DNA of 13,441 bases. It comes from Betaproteobacteria bacterium (lineage in GTDB: Bacteria > Pseudomonadota > Gammaproteobacteria > Burkholderiales > Burkholderiaceae_C). Location: NCBI GenBank assembly GCA_009923895.1, contig RFSP01000025.1, positions 1 to 13,441 on the forward strand. The letters run 5' to 3'. Made by a program: the position numbers and the translations under genes. The notes under the pieces are model-generated. The model made no database searches and was not told the origin of the DNA. It saw only the letters and a program-made list of their open reading frames with translations. Below are positions 1-8,150 of the stretch, piece after piece (position 1 is the first letter of the stretch; each line of letters opens with the position of its first letter).

Positions 1-945
1 GATGTGCGCTCCTTTGCGCACACCCACTTGGGCTTGAACGACCTGCAGGCTTGGGACGTGCCCTTCGCCAGCGAGCGACTCAAAGAATCTCGCTACGCCT
101 ACAGCGAGAGCGAGGTCAAGTCCTACTTCACCGTGCCACGCGTCTTGGCGGGACTGTTTCAAATCATTGAGACCTTGTTCGACGTGCGCATTTGTGAAGA
201 TCGTGCCGCCGTGTGGCACCCGTCTGTGCAGTTTTACCAAGTGCAACGCGCCACTTCTGCCGGCACGCAGGTGGTGGCGCACTTTTACCTGGATCTGTAT
301 GCCCGCCCTGGCAAGAGACCCGGCGCCTGGATGGACGACGCCCGGGCCCGGTGGCAGCGTCCAGACCTTACTGACCAGACCCAAACCCCCGTCGCTCACC
401 TGGTGTGCAATTTCCCGTCACCGCAAGGTGAGCGACCTGCCCTGCTCACTCACAGCGACGTGATCACGCTGTTTCACGAATTCGGCCATGGCTTGCACCA
501 CATGCTCACGCAGGTGTCGGAGTTGGCCGTCTCGGGCATCAGCGGGGTCGAGTGGGATGCCGTGGAGCTGCCGAGCCAATTCATGGAAAACTTTTGTTGG
601 GAGTGGGACGTGGTGCGGGGCATGACGGGCCACGTGGACACTGGCGAGCCTCTGCCTCGAGCTCTGTACGACAAGATGCTGGCGGCGCGCAATTACCAAA
701 GCGGCTTGGCCACGCTCAGGCAGGTGGAGTTCGCGCTGTTTGACATGCGGCTGCACGCGCAACCGCGCGCGGGAGTGGATTCCGCTCACATTCAACGCGT
801 GCTCGATGAAGTGCGCCAAGAAGTGTTGGAAGCTGGCGGCAGCCGGCCCGCCTTGGAAAGCTTCAAGGCCTTCCGCGGACGCGCGCCTCGCATGGACGCA
901 CTACTGCGACACCAGGGCATCGTGGCCGCTCAGCCCACCCCTTAA
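1..945 (+). CDS. prlC: Oligopeptidase A, M3 family zinc metallopeptidase, C-terminal part
   Basis: This is the C-terminal 314 residues of a thimet-oligopeptidase-type (M3) peptidase; the frame is already open at base 1, so the true start lies outside the window and the GTG at base 4 is internal. The family is usually about 680 residues long, so a little under half is visible. The zinc motif HEFGH is encoded at 475-489, within LFHEFGHGLHHML. The third ligand is the Glu of VELPSQFMENF (codon 565-567). The later stretch YQSGLATLRQVEFALFDMRLH matches the conserved helix that follows in oligopeptidase A. Family knowledge: a cytosolic enzyme that degrades short peptides, including cleaved signal peptides. 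The TAA stop at 943-945 overlaps the convergent MFS stop. The family is certain; the choice of oligopeptidase A over a dipeptidyl carboxypeptidase rests on the FMENFCWEWDVV context. Confidence 0.93.
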   Translation, partial: DVRSFAHTHLGLNDLQAWDVPFASERLKESRYAYSESEVKSYFTVPRVLAGLFQIIETLFDVRICEDRAAVWHPSVQFYQVQRATSAGTQVVAHFYLDLYARPGKRPGAWMDDARARWQRPDLTDQTQTPVAHLVCNFPSPQGERPALLTHSDVITLFHEFGHGLHHMLTQVSELAVSGISGVEWDAVELPSQFMENFCWEWDVVRGMTGHVDTGEPLPRALYDKMLAARNYQSGLATLRQVEFALFDMRLHAQPRAGVDSAHIQRVLDEVRQEVLEAGGSRPALESFKAFRGRAPRMDALLRHQGIVAAQPTP

Positions 946-2156
946 GCGCTGTTTTTTTCGGGGACGCGCAGCTTGCGCGTCAACCAAGACCCTGCGCCCA
1001 CGGCTCCGCCCACGATCCAAAACAAGGACCCCACACCGATGGCCACGCCTGCCAAGCCAAAGATCAAGGGCATGGCGGTGCTGGACATGTTGATGGCGAT
1101 GGAACGAAAGGCAATAGACTCACCGTGACGCCCATCGGGGGTGACATGGTGCAGCATCACCATGACCATGGGCTGCGTCCCTCCCAAGGTCACGCCCAAA
1201 AGCACCGCCAGCACGCCCATTTGCCACGGCGTTTGCACCAGGGGATACAGCAAAAAAACCAACGCCGTGCCCCACATGGCGTAACGCATGACCACACGCT
1301 CACGCATGTGTTGCGCCACAAAGGGAATGCCCAGCCGCACCAAGGTCACACTGAGCGTGAAAGTGCCCAAGATCAATCCGATCGTGGATGCCGAGAACCC
1401 CCGCTCATGTCCAAGAATGGGCACTGCAAACGAATGAACATCCCAGCAAGTGGACATGAGCCAGTTGACGAAGAGCAGTCGCCTAAGACCCGGCGTGCGC
1501 AACAAGGACCACGCCGACTCGGGACTTTCCCCCTTTTGAATCGAAGGTCGTACTGCTCCATGGGGCACCTGCTTCAAGCTCCACAGGGTCAACAAGGGCA
1601 GTAGCAGCAGCGTCGCATAGGCCCAGAAAAATCCGCCCCAATCAATGGCAAATCCTGCCGAGACCGGGCCGATGACGTTGGCAAACGACGGCGCCACGGC
1701 CAACCAGCTGAACACACGCACTTGCTCGGTGGGATTGGCCGCCGCCTGGGCCGCTGCGCGTTGAATGGCCAACATCCCCATATTGGCAGCCGCACCTGTG
1801 CAGGCGGCGCTGGCACACAAGACGAGAAAATGAGGCCAGCCCTCCAAGAGGGTCGACCCGCAGGCCAACAGCACCCCCGTCATGGCGCACACGGCGGCCA
1901 ATTTGACCGGGAAGTGGTACCCATGACGATCGGCCAACCGCCCAGAATGCCAGGCCAAGACCACCGGTGCTGCGGCAAACAGTGCCATGAGCACCCCCAC
2001 CAACGCAGCACTGTAGCCCTCTCTGAGGGTCTGCAAAGAGGCGGCCATGCGCACGCCTGCCATGACCGCATGCAAACCCAACTGCCCCACCACGAGCGCC
2101 AGCACAAAACTCGCGCTCATGCCCTTTGAAGGTGAATGCTCAGCCGCGGAATCCAT
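942..2156 (-). CDS. MFS transporter
   Basis: About 404 residues with the alternating hydrophobic segments of a 12-helix major facilitator transporter. The clearest signature is the motif-A loop between helices 2 and 3, GRLADRHGYHFP at residues 72-83. A charged central loop around residues 205-220 separates the two halves. The substrate cannot be inferred. The chosen start is ATG 2156 (MDSAAEHS), 10 bp after the rmuC stop. Alternatives are an in-frame GTG at 2195, which would overlap rmuC by 29 bp, and ATG 2120 at residue 13. None has a convincing Shine-Dalgarno at ideal spacing, and an AGGAT lies too far upstream of 2156. It is the last gene of the minus-strand run. No terminator follows: its TAA (942-944) lies inside the prlC stop. 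Confidence 0.85.
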   Translation of the reverse strand: MDSAAEHSPSKGMSASFVLALVVGQLGLHAVMAGVRMAASLQTLREGYSAALVGVLMALFAAAPVVLAWHSGRLADRHGYHFPVKLAAVCAMTGVLLACGSTLLEGWPHFLVLCASAACTGAAANMGMLAIQRAAAQAAANPTEQVRVFSWLAVAPSFANVIGPVSAGFAIDWGGFFWAYATLLLLPLLTLWSLKQVPHGAVRPSIQKGESPESAWSLLRTPGLRRLLFVNWLMSTCWDVHSFAVPILGHERGFSASTIGLILGTFTLSVTLVRLGIPFVAQHMRERVVMRYAMWGTALVFLLYPLVQTPWQMGVLAVLLGVTLGGTQPMVMVMLHHVTPDGRHGESIAFRSIAINMSSTAMPLIFGLAGVAIGVGSLFWIVGGAVGAGSWLTRKLRVPEKNSA

Positions 2157-2166
2157 CACACCAAGG

Positions 2167-3537
2167 TCACGCCCGATCCTCCAGACCCCGCACACCGGTG
2201 GACTCTGAAGGCTCCTCGCTGCCCTCCCCCCCGTTGGGCAACAAAGCTTGTGCGGCGGCGTCGGGCAAGGCCTCTACCGTTTTGAGTTGACGTGCCATGG
2301 CGCGGGTGCGCACCTCGGCCGCATCGATGGTGTGGCTGGCCTCCTCCAACTTCTTGCGTGTCTTGGCCAAGACGTCACCAAACTTCTGAAATTCGGTCTT
2401 CACCGCTCCCAGCACTTGCCAGACTTCTGCGCTGCGCTTTTCCAGGGCCAGTGTTCTGAACCCCATTTGCAAACTCGACAACGTGGCCATGAGCGTGGTG
2501 GGGCCCGCCAAAGTGATGCGGTGGTCTCTTTGCAGAGCTTCCACCAAACCCGGTCGCCTCAAGGCTTCGGCATACAAGCTCTCGGTGGGCACAAACAAAA
2601 TGGCGAAATCGGTGGTGTGAGGCGACGCCACATACTTCTCGCGGATGGTCTTGGCTTCGGCCTTCAGACGGGCCTCCAAGGCACGCGCAGCGGCCTCCAC
2701 CCCCACCGGGTCGGCCCGCTCTTGAGCGTCCATGAGCCGCTCGTAATCTTCGCGAGGAAACTTTGCATCAATGGGCAGCCACAGCGGCTGGCCATCGTCT
2801 CGCTTGCCGGGGAGCTTTAACGCAAACTCCACACGCGCGCCGCTGCCCGGAATGGTCTCGACATTGCTCGCGTACTGGTCGGGCACAAAGACTTGCTCCA
2901 GCAAGGCCCCCAGTTGCACTTCGCCGTAAATGCCACGGGTCTTGACATTGGTGAGCACGCGGTTGAGCGACCCCACATCGCGTGCCAGGCTTTGCATCTC
3001 TCCCAGGCCTTTGTGAACCTGCTCCAAGCGCTCGGCCACTTCGCGAAACCGCTCACCCAGCCGGTTCTCCAAGGTGTCATGGAGCTTCTCGTCGACGGTG
3101 GCGCGCATTTGCTCCAACTTTTTTTCGTTGCCCTCTTGCAAGACGGTCAATCGCTGCTCCACCGCTTGCCCCAAGCGCCGCATGGCCACGTCTTGCGCAT
3201 CGCGCGTCGCCTGAGCCTGCGCCGCCAGCGATTGCGTGGCCTGCGCCAATGCCTGATTCACTGAGGCTTGGGTGGCGCTGAGCTGCACACGAAACCCGTC
3301 GATCTGTTCATTTTGGGTGCGTGCCACGTCTCCACTTTGCGTGAGCAGCATTTGCTGGAACGTGGCCAAATCGGTGCGTGTGGACTGGGCTTGGCGCAAC
3401 ATTTCATCGCGCAGCGCACGCTCGAGGCGGTCAATGGCCTCGCCCGCCGCTTGCTGAGGACGCACAATGAGCCAAGCCACGCCCAGCAAGGTAAGGGCCA
3501 CCAGCCCTGCACCCAACCACATCATCAGATCGGTCAT
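2167..3537 (-). CDS. rmuC: DNA recombination protein RmuC
   Basis: 456 residues. An N-terminal membrane segment (about residues 7-25) is followed by a long Gln/Ala/Glu-rich coiled coil (about 35-180) and the RmuC domain (about 185-400). Diagnostic stretches are VKTRGIYGEVQLGALLEQV (198-216), LPIDAKFPREDYERL (254-268, whose Asp and Lys resemble a PD-(D/E)XK nuclease core), FAILFVPTESLYAEALRR (311-328) and LAGPTTLMATLSSLQMGFR (343-361). RmuC is known to limit rearrangement at inverted repeats, with a predicted nuclease role, and is membrane-anchored through the N-terminal helix. The start is ATG 3537, seven bases after the dehydrogenase stop. Its AAGG ribosome-binding site overlaps that TAA, which implies translational coupling. 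The low-complexity C-terminal tail is dispensable-looking. Confidence 0.95.
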   Translation of the reverse strand: MTDLMMWLGAGLVALTLLGVAWLIVRPQQAAGEAIDRLERALRDEMLRQAQSTRTDLATFQQMLLTQSGDVARTQNEQIDGFRVQLSATQASVNQALAQATQSLAAQAQATRDAQDVAMRRLGQAVEQRLTVLQEGNEKKLEQMRATVDEKLHDTLENRLGERFREVAERLEQVHKGLGEMQSLARDVGSLNRVLTNVKTRGIYGEVQLGALLEQVFVPDQYASNVETIPGSGARVEFALKLPGKRDDGQPLWLPIDAKFPREDYERLMDAQERADPVGVEAAARALEARLKAEAKTIREKYVASPHTTDFAILFVPTESLYAEALRRPGLVEALQRDHRITLAGPTTLMATLSSLQMGFRTLALEKRSAEVWQVLGAVKTEFQKFGDVLAKTRKKLEEASHTIDAAEVRTRAMARQLKTVEALPDAAAQALLPNGGEGSEEPSESTGVRGLEDRA

Positions 3538-3544
3538 GGGGGCC

Positions 3545-4531
3545 TTATTTGCGCAGCACTTCGGGGTTGATGGGAGAAGGCGGCTGGCCCCCGGTGAGCG
3601 CAGCAATCAAATTGTCGGCAGCCAAATTGGCCATGGCTTTGCGCGTGGCCACCGTGGCGCTGGCAATGTGCGGCGTGAGCACCACATTGGGCACCTTCAA
3701 CAGGTCCGGATGCACCTTGGGTTCTCCTTCAAACACATCCAGCGCTGCAGCCGCAATGCGACGCTCGCGCAAGGCCTGTGCGAGCGCGGCATCGTCAACG
3801 ATACCGCCGCGCGCCACGTTGGTGAGCGTGGCCGTGGGTTTCATCAACGCCAACTCAGACGCGCCAATGGCATGGTGGCTCGAGGCCGAATACGGCAGCA
3901 CCAAGACCAAGTGATCCGCCTCGCGCATCAAGGTCGCCTTGTCCACATACTGCGCGCGCAAAGGCGCCTCCAGCGACGGATCCAGACGTTGTCGGTTGTG
4001 ATAGATCACGCGCATGCCAAAGCCCAGAGCACCTCGGCGCGCGATGGCTTGCCCGATGCGTCCCATGCCCAAGATGCCCAAAGTGGCACCGTGAACATCC
4101 GACCCGGTGAACATGTCGTAGGACCAACGGGTCCACTCGCCTCGCCGCAAAAAATGCTCACTCTCGGCCATGCGACGGGCCGCGGCCATCATGAGCGCAA
4201 AGCCGAAGTCGGCGGTGGTTTCTGTCAAGACGTCGGGCGTGTTGGTCAAAAGCACACCCCGCTCCGTGCACACGGGCACGTCAAAGTTGTTGTAACCCAC
4301 CGCCATGTTGCTGACCACCCGCAATTGCGGATTGGCATCGAGCAAAGCGCCATCCACGCGTTCGCTGCCCGTGGTGAGAGCTCCCTGTTTTCCCTGCAAG
4401 CGCTGCGCCAACTGCTCGGGGGTGTAGATGATGTCCTTCGGGTTGTCTTCGACCTCAAAGTGGGACCGCAATCGGTCCACCACTTCGGGGAATATGGCCC
4501 GCGCCACCAGCACCGTCGGTTTACTCGTCAT
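3545..4531 (-). CDS. ghrB: D-2-hydroxyacid dehydrogenase (glyoxylate/hydroxypyruvate/2-ketogluconate reductase, GhrB-like)
   Basis: 328 residues, normal for the D-isomer-specific 2-hydroxyacid dehydrogenases. The dinucleotide fold begins at GILGMGRIGQA (152-162). The catalytic triad is visible as Arg241 in NVARGGIVDD, Glu270 in DVFEGEP and His288 in LTPHIASAT, with spacing matching characterised reductases. VGYNNFDV, PDVLTETTADFGFAL and SDVHGATLGI resemble E. coli GhrB more than SerA. The expected reaction is NAD(P)H-dependent reduction of glyoxylate, hydroxypyruvate or 2-ketogluconate in the cytosol; substrate preference cannot be read from the sequence. The start is ATG 4531, with a GAGGAAGAG stretch upstream and a 16-bp gap from the antiporter stop. 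The symbol is by similarity only. Confidence 0.9.
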   Translation of the reverse strand: MTSKPTVLVARAIFPEVVDRLRSHFEVEDNPKDIIYTPEQLAQRLQGKQGALTTGSERVDGALLDANPQLRVVSNMAVGYNNFDVPVCTERGVLLTNTPDVLTETTADFGFALMMAAARRMAESEHFLRRGEWTRWSYDMFTGSDVHGATLGILGMGRIGQAIARRGALGFGMRVIYHNRQRLDPSLEAPLRAQYVDKATLMREADHLVLVLPYSASSHHAIGASELALMKPTATLTNVARGGIVDDAALAQALRERRIAAAALDVFEGEPKVHPDLLKVPNVVLTPHIASATVATRKAMANLAADNLIAALTGGQPPSPINPEVLRK

Positions 4532-4547
4532 GATGATCGCTCTTCCT

Positions 4548-5876
4548 CTACACAAACCACAGCCACGTGATCAGGCCAAACAACGGCAGCAAAATGCACG
4601 CGCTCCAGGCCATGTATCCAAAAAACGATGGCATGCGAATGCCGCGATCTTCGGCGATGGCCTTGACCATGAAATTGGGTGCGTTGCCTATGTAGGTGTT
4701 GGCCCCCATGAAAACCGAGCCCGCAGAAATGGCCACCAGCGTGACCGCACCCGTGGTCATCAGATGCTGGGGGTCTCCACCGGCGAGGCTGAAAAACACG
4801 AGGTAGGTGGGCGCATTGTCCAAAAACGAACTCAGCAGCCCGCTGGCCCAAAAATAGGCCCAAGGCAGACCTTGCCCCTGGGCATCATTGACCGATTGCG
4901 CCACGGCCGCAAAGGGCCCTGACGATCCGGCCTTGAGCATGGCCAACACCGGCACCATGGTCACAAAGATGCCGGCAAAAAGCTTGGCGACTTCGGCCAT
5001 CGGTGCCCATGAGAACTGATTGCTCTGGCGAACCGATGCGGGCGTGAATTTCCAAGACAGCGCCGTCACCGCCAAAAGCAAGACGTCTCGCACCAGTTGC
5101 TGCCACTCCACGGGAGTGCCGGCCACCACAAAGGCCACGCCGCCGCGCCAGGTGCCACTCATCAACACCAAGGCCACCACCGCCGCCACGCCCCACAAGT
5201 TCATGCCGCCTTCCAACGCAATCCGACGCGAGTCAGGCGTGGGGTCCACAGGAAGGACGCCCTCCTTTTTGTACCAATATGAATCGACGAGGTAGAACAG
5301 GCCCAAGAGCACCACCACCAAAAAAACCATGGGGCCGAAGAGAAATCGAGTGGTCCAGAAAAAGTCCACGCCCTTCAAGAACCCAAGAAACAAAGGCGGG
5401 TCGCCCAGCGGCGTGAGTGCGCCGCCGGCATTGCTCACGATGAAAATGAAAAACACCACCACATGCACCACGTGCTTGCGGTTGTCGTTGGCGCGAATCA
5501 GCGGACGGATCATGAGCATGGAGGCTCCCGTGGTCCCCATCACGCTGGCCAGCGCTGTCCCAATGGCCATCAGCGCGGTATTGGTTGCCGGGCTTCCGTG
5601 CAAATTGCCTTTCACGTAGATCCCACCGGCCGTGGTGAAAAGCGCCAGCAACAAAACCATGAAGGGCACATAGTCAGCCACCAGGGCATGGATCAAGACG
5701 CCACCCGCTGTTCCCCAGCCTCGATGCAACGCGTCAGGCAATGCGTAGGCCAGCGCCCAAAGTGCCGTGATCTTTCCGAAGTGTTGATGCCAAATCTTGG
5801 GAAGGACCAGCGGCATGAGGGCCATGCTCAACAGCAGGCCGGCAAACGGCAGGCCCCAAATGGCAGAAAAATCCAT
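4548..5876 (-). CDS. Sodium:proton antiporter-like permease (NhaD/CitMHS ion transporter superfamily)
   Basis: 442 residues, strongly hydrophobic along the whole length, with roughly 11-13 membrane segments. Conserved stretches typical of the NhaD/CitMHS-like superfamily are GTTGAS (114-119), SNAGGALTPLGDPPLF (148-163), FLDNAPTYLVFF (351-362) and GANTYIGNAPNFMVKAIAE (391-409). The SNAGG...LGDPPL and DNAPT stretches occupy the positions of the two half-repeat ion/substrate sites in this fold. Proteins with these exact motifs are usually annotated as sodium:proton antiporters; transport of citrate or another anion is not excluded. A GTG at 5888 would overlap the nitroreductase stop as GTGA, but it has GGAG immediately in front of it. 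ATG 5876 places that GGAG about 11 nt upstream and is preferred. Either way translation is probably coupled to the upstream nitroreductase. Confidence 0.85.
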   Translation of the reverse strand: MDFSAIWGLPFAGLLLSMALMPLVLPKIWHQHFGKITALWALAYALPDALHRGWGTAGGVLIHALVADYVPFMVLLLALFTTAGGIYVKGNLHGSPATNTALMAIGTALASVMGTTGASMLMIRPLIRANDNRKHVVHVVVFFIFIVSNAGGALTPLGDPPLFLGFLKGVDFFWTTRFLFGPMVFLVVVLLGLFYLVDSYWYKKEGVLPVDPTPDSRRIALEGGMNLWGVAAVVALVLMSGTWRGGVAFVVAGTPVEWQQLVRDVLLLAVTALSWKFTPASVRQSNQFSWAPMAEVAKLFAGIFVTMVPVLAMLKAGSSGPFAAVAQSVNDAQGQGLPWAYFWASGLLSSFLDNAPTYLVFFSLAGGDPQHLMTTGAVTLVAISAGSVFMGANTYIGNAPNFMVKAIAEDRGIRMPSFFGYMAWSACILLPLFGLITWLWFV

Positions 5877-5884
5877 CGCCAGGG

Positions 5885-6583
5885 TCACTCCAAATATTGG
5901 GTGAATGAATTCACCGGCTCACGCTCGGTCACCAAGGTGTTCTCAATCGCGTCCGGATTGGCGTACCCCATCGACATGCCACACACCAACATTTCATTGG
6001 CGGGCATGCCCACGTGGTCCTGAATGATGGCGTGATAGGGGGTGAAAGCCGCTTGAGGGCAGGTGTCCAGACCCCGCGCTCTGGCCGCCACCATGATGTT
6101 TTGCAAGAACATGCCGTAGTCCATCCAGCTGCCTTGCCCCATGATGCGATCGATGGCAAAGATCAAGCCCACCGGCGCGTCAAAGAAGTCGTAATTGCGT
6201 GACGCCTGCGCCTGCATGCGCGCGGTATCGCCTTTGGCAATGCCCACCAGGTTGTAAAGGGCAAATCCCACCTTGCGCCGGCGATCAATAAAGGGCGAGC
6301 GCCATTCAGCAGGGTAGTAGTTGTACTCATCCTTCAAGCCCTCTTGTTTGGGATTGGCCGCAAAGGAGGCTTGAATCTTGGCACTGAGCCCCTGCTTGGC
6401 GGCTCCCGTGAGCACGTACACCTTCCAAGGTTGCGTGTTGGTCCCCGAAGGCGCTCGAGAGGCCACCTCCAAAATGCGGTCCAACACCTCGCGGGGCACC
6501 GGCGTGGGCAAAAAAGCACGAATGGAACGACGCGATGTGATGGCGGCGTCGACGGCGGCAATGGATTCGGGAGTGGGCTTCAT
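5885..6583 (-). CDS. Nitroreductase family FMN-dependent oxidoreductase
   Basis: 232 residues of the nitroreductase/NfnB-like FMN fold. Residues 17-24 SRRSIRAF are the N-terminal FMN-phosphate-binding motif, RAPSGTNTQPWKVYV (43-57) is the second conserved block, and DYGMFLQNIMVAARARGLDT (155-174) with MLVCGMSMGYAN (198-209) completes the C-terminal half. Such enzymes use NAD(P)H to reduce nitro compounds, quinones or enones in the cytosol; the natural substrate is unknown. The start is ATG 6583, which continues directly into conserved sequence. No clear Shine-Dalgarno precedes it. It lies 45 bp downstream of the thioesterase, the widest gap in the run, and its TGA overlaps the possible GTG start of the antiporter gene. 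Confidence 0.92.
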   Translation of the reverse strand: MKPTPESIAAVDAAITSRRSIRAFLPTPVPREVLDRILEVASRAPSGTNTQPWKVYVLTGAAKQGLSAKIQASFAANPKQEGLKDEYNYYPAEWRSPFIDRRRKVGFALYNLVGIAKGDTARMQAQASRNYDFFDAPVGLIFAIDRIMGQGSWMDYGMFLQNIMVAARARGLDTCPQAAFTPYHAIIQDHVGMPANEMLVCGMSMGYANPDAIENTLVTEREPVNSFTQYLE

Positions 6584-6628
6584 GGAATGGTTGGTGTCGT
6601 GAAGTGATCGAAATAAAAAGACTTTGAT

Positions 6629-7081
6629 TCATCCAAGGTCGCCAGGGACCTGGAGTGGTGCCAAGGTGTCGAGCCAGGCTGCAGGCAAAGGCGTGGGTCG
6701 TCGGCTGGCTCGGTCCACGTAGACATGGACAAAATGACCTGCCGCTGCGGTCAGGGGCTCGCCAGCGGCGAACAAACCCACCTCGTAGCGCACGCTCGAT
6801 CGTCCCACGTGGGCCACGCGCAATCCGGCTTCGATGGACTGGGGGAATTGCAAGGGGGCGAAGTAGTGACACTGGGTCTCCACCACCAGCCCAATCACTG
6901 GGCCTTGGTGAATGTCCAACACACCTGCTTGGATCAAGAACCGGTTCACCGCCGTGTCAAAGAAGCTGTAGTAAACCACGTTGTTGACATGACCATACAC
7001 GTCGTTGTCCATCCACCGTGTGGTGAGGGTCTCGAACGCTCGAAAGTGCGAACGCGGCAGGGGCGTGGCTCGGGCCGTCAT
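6629..7081 (-). CDS. Acyl-CoA thioesterase (4-hydroxybenzoyl-CoA thioesterase-type hotdog protein)
   Basis: 150 residues, a single hotdog domain. The N-terminal signature is TRWMDNDVYGHVNNVVYYSF (21-40). Asp27, just before the GHVNN turn, sits where the catalytic Asp of 4-hydroxybenzoyl-CoA thioesterases lies. The family hydrolyses acyl-CoA thioesters in the cytosol, and chain-length preference is not readable. ATG 7081 overlaps the deacetylase TGA as ATGA (7078-7081), a classic coupled junction; an in-frame ATG at 7090 is possible, and the region further upstream is not family-like. Substrate-level cooperation with the deacetylase is inference only. Confidence 0.9.
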   Translation of the reverse strand: MTARATPLPRSHFRAFETLTTRWMDNDVYGHVNNVVYYSFFDTAVNRFLIQAGVLDIHQGPVIGLVVETQCHYFAPLQFPQSIEAGLRVAHVGRSSVRYEVGLFAAGEPLTAAAGHFVHVYVDRASRRPTPLPAAWLDTLAPLQVPGDLG

Positions 7082-8052
7082 GACGCCCATTTTGCCGTGC
7101 TTGCAGCCAGGCCCGACCATCGCTGCCAGGCGCGATAGGCCAAGGCCAGGGTCTGGCGCTGCACCTCCACCGTGACGGCCAGATCCCGTCCATAGCCTCC
7201 TGCCATGGACAGGGCCACCGGAATCCGGCGATCGCTCAAGAAATCCAACACCCGTTGGTCCCGTGCCGCCAATCCGGCCGAGGTCAATTTCAAGCGCCCC
7301 AAGCGATCGTTCTCATGGGGATCCGCACCCGCCAAATAGAAAGCCAGCCCCGGCACGGCCTGCTTTTGACGGTCCCATGCGGCCTCAAGGGCCGTGTCCA
7401 AGGCCTGCAAGTACGGCGCGTCTGTGCAGCCATCGGGCAGCTCCACGTCCAAGTCACTCGCCTCTTTGCGAAATGGGAAGTTCTTGGCCCCATGCAGCGA
7501 GAGCGTAAAGACCGAGGGGTCGTCACGAAAAATCGACGCCGTCCCATTGCCCTGGTGCACATCCAGGTCAATCACCCAGACCCTCAACAACCCCCGTTCA
7601 CCTCGGTGGAGGCGGTGCCACTCGGCTTGCATGAGCCGCGCGGCCACGGCCACATCGTTGAAGACGCAATATCCCGAACCCTTGTGGGCATAGGCGTGGT
7701 GGGTCCCACCGGCCAAGTTGGCCGCAACGCCCTCCCCGTGGAGCAACGCGGCTCGGGCCGCTGCAATCGACGCTCCCACCGACCTTCGAGACCGCTCCAC
7801 CATGGTGGGTGACCACGGAAACCCGATTTCCCTTTGCTGCGCGGCACTCAAGGTGCCCTGGGCGACCGCATCAATCCATTCAGGCTCGTGGGCCAACGCG
7901 AGTTCGCCGTCGGTGGCCGGGGTGGCCTCGTCGACACGGATTTCGGGCAGGTGGGCCTCCACCGCCTCGCGCAACAGCCGGTACTTGCTCATGGGAAACG
8001 AGTGCCCGGGCGGCAAAGGCAGCACGAATCGGTCGCTGTGGAAGGCGCGCAT
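7078..8052 (-). CDS. Histone deacetylase family protein (class IV-like zinc amidohydrolase)
   Basis: 324 residues of the arginase/deacetylase fold. The active site is complete: tandem His118-His119 in LAGGTHHAYAH, GSGYCVFND (125-133), the zinc ligands Asp164 and His166 in DLDVHQGNGT, the third ligand Asp244 in AGADPHEND, and the catalytic-type Tyr287 in MAGGYG. The opening LPLPPGHSFPMSKYRLL (11-27) is typical of the short bacterial class IV-like branch. Bacterial members deacetylate small molecules (polyamines, acetoin-related or acetylated metabolites) or protein lysines; the substrate here is unknown. It is the first gene of the minus-strand run. ATG 8052 has a weak AGG close upstream. It diverges from the phasin gene across a shared 181-bp promoter region. 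Confidence 0.93.
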   Translation of the reverse strand: MRAFHSDRFVLPLPPGHSFPMSKYRLLREAVEAHLPEIRVDEATPATDGELALAHEPEWIDAVAQGTLSAAQQREIGFPWSPTMVERSRRSVGASIAAARAALLHGEGVAANLAGGTHHAYAHKGSGYCVFNDVAVAARLMQAEWHRLHRGERGLLRVWVIDLDVHQGNGTASIFRDDPSVFTLSLHGAKNFPFRKEASDLDVELPDGCTDAPYLQALDTALEAAWDRQKQAVPGLAFYLAGADPHENDRLGRLKLTSAGLAARDQRVLDFLSDRRIPVALSMAGGYGRDLAVTVEVQRQTLALAYRAWQRWSGLAASTAKWAS

Positions 8053-8067
8053 GCCTGCATTGTGGTT

Positions 8068-8097
8068 TATTTACAAAAATCGCATTTTTTGTTGCAA
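8068..8097 (-). promoter_or_regulatory. Candidate sigma70 promoter of the deacetylase operon
   Basis: Reading the minus strand, TTGCAA (8097-8092) and TAAATA (8073-8068) lie 18 bp apart, just upstream of the deacetylase ATG at 8052. The -35 hexamer lies inside the upstream TTGC...GCAA box, so a protein bound there should affect this promoter. The leader would be very short. Inferred from hexamer matches only. Confidence 0.35.
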
Positions 8098-8105
8098 CGC
8101 AGCAA
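8092..8105 (+). promoter_or_regulatory. Candidate PhaR operator, upstream copy
   Basis: TTGCAACGCAGCAA is a partial dyad containing TGC-N3-GCA. It differs by one base from a second copy at 8151-8164 and ends 7 bp before the phasin -35 box. PhaR repressors of phasin genes in alphaproteobacteria are known to bind TGC/GCA dyads separated by 3-4 bases; assignment to PhaR here is inference. Confidence 0.5.
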
Positions 8106-8112
8106 AAAGGGC

Positions 8113-8140
8113 TTGCAATCCTCCGGGAGAACCCTATACT
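8113..8140 (+). promoter_or_regulatory. Sigma70 promoter of the phasin gene
   Basis: TTGCAA (8113-8118) and TATACT (8135-8140) are separated by 16 bp, the best promoter match in the window. Transcription would start near 8147, giving a leader of about 85 nt that ends in an AAGGAG ribosome-binding site (8222-8227). Strong elements fit the high expression usual for phasins. Confidence 0.65.
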
Positions 8141-8150
8141 TCAGTTCATG

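Noticed and set aside
2157..2195. GTG 2195 as the start of the MFS gene
   Set aside because: It would overlap rmuC by 29 bp and add 13 residues without hydrophobic or family-like character; ATG 2156 fits the tight spacing of the run better.
3467..4570. 367-codon plus-strand open frame
   Set aside because: It lies opposite ghrB and the rmuC start, both with intact catalytic or domain motifs; its Arg/His-rich translation is typical of an antisense shadow.
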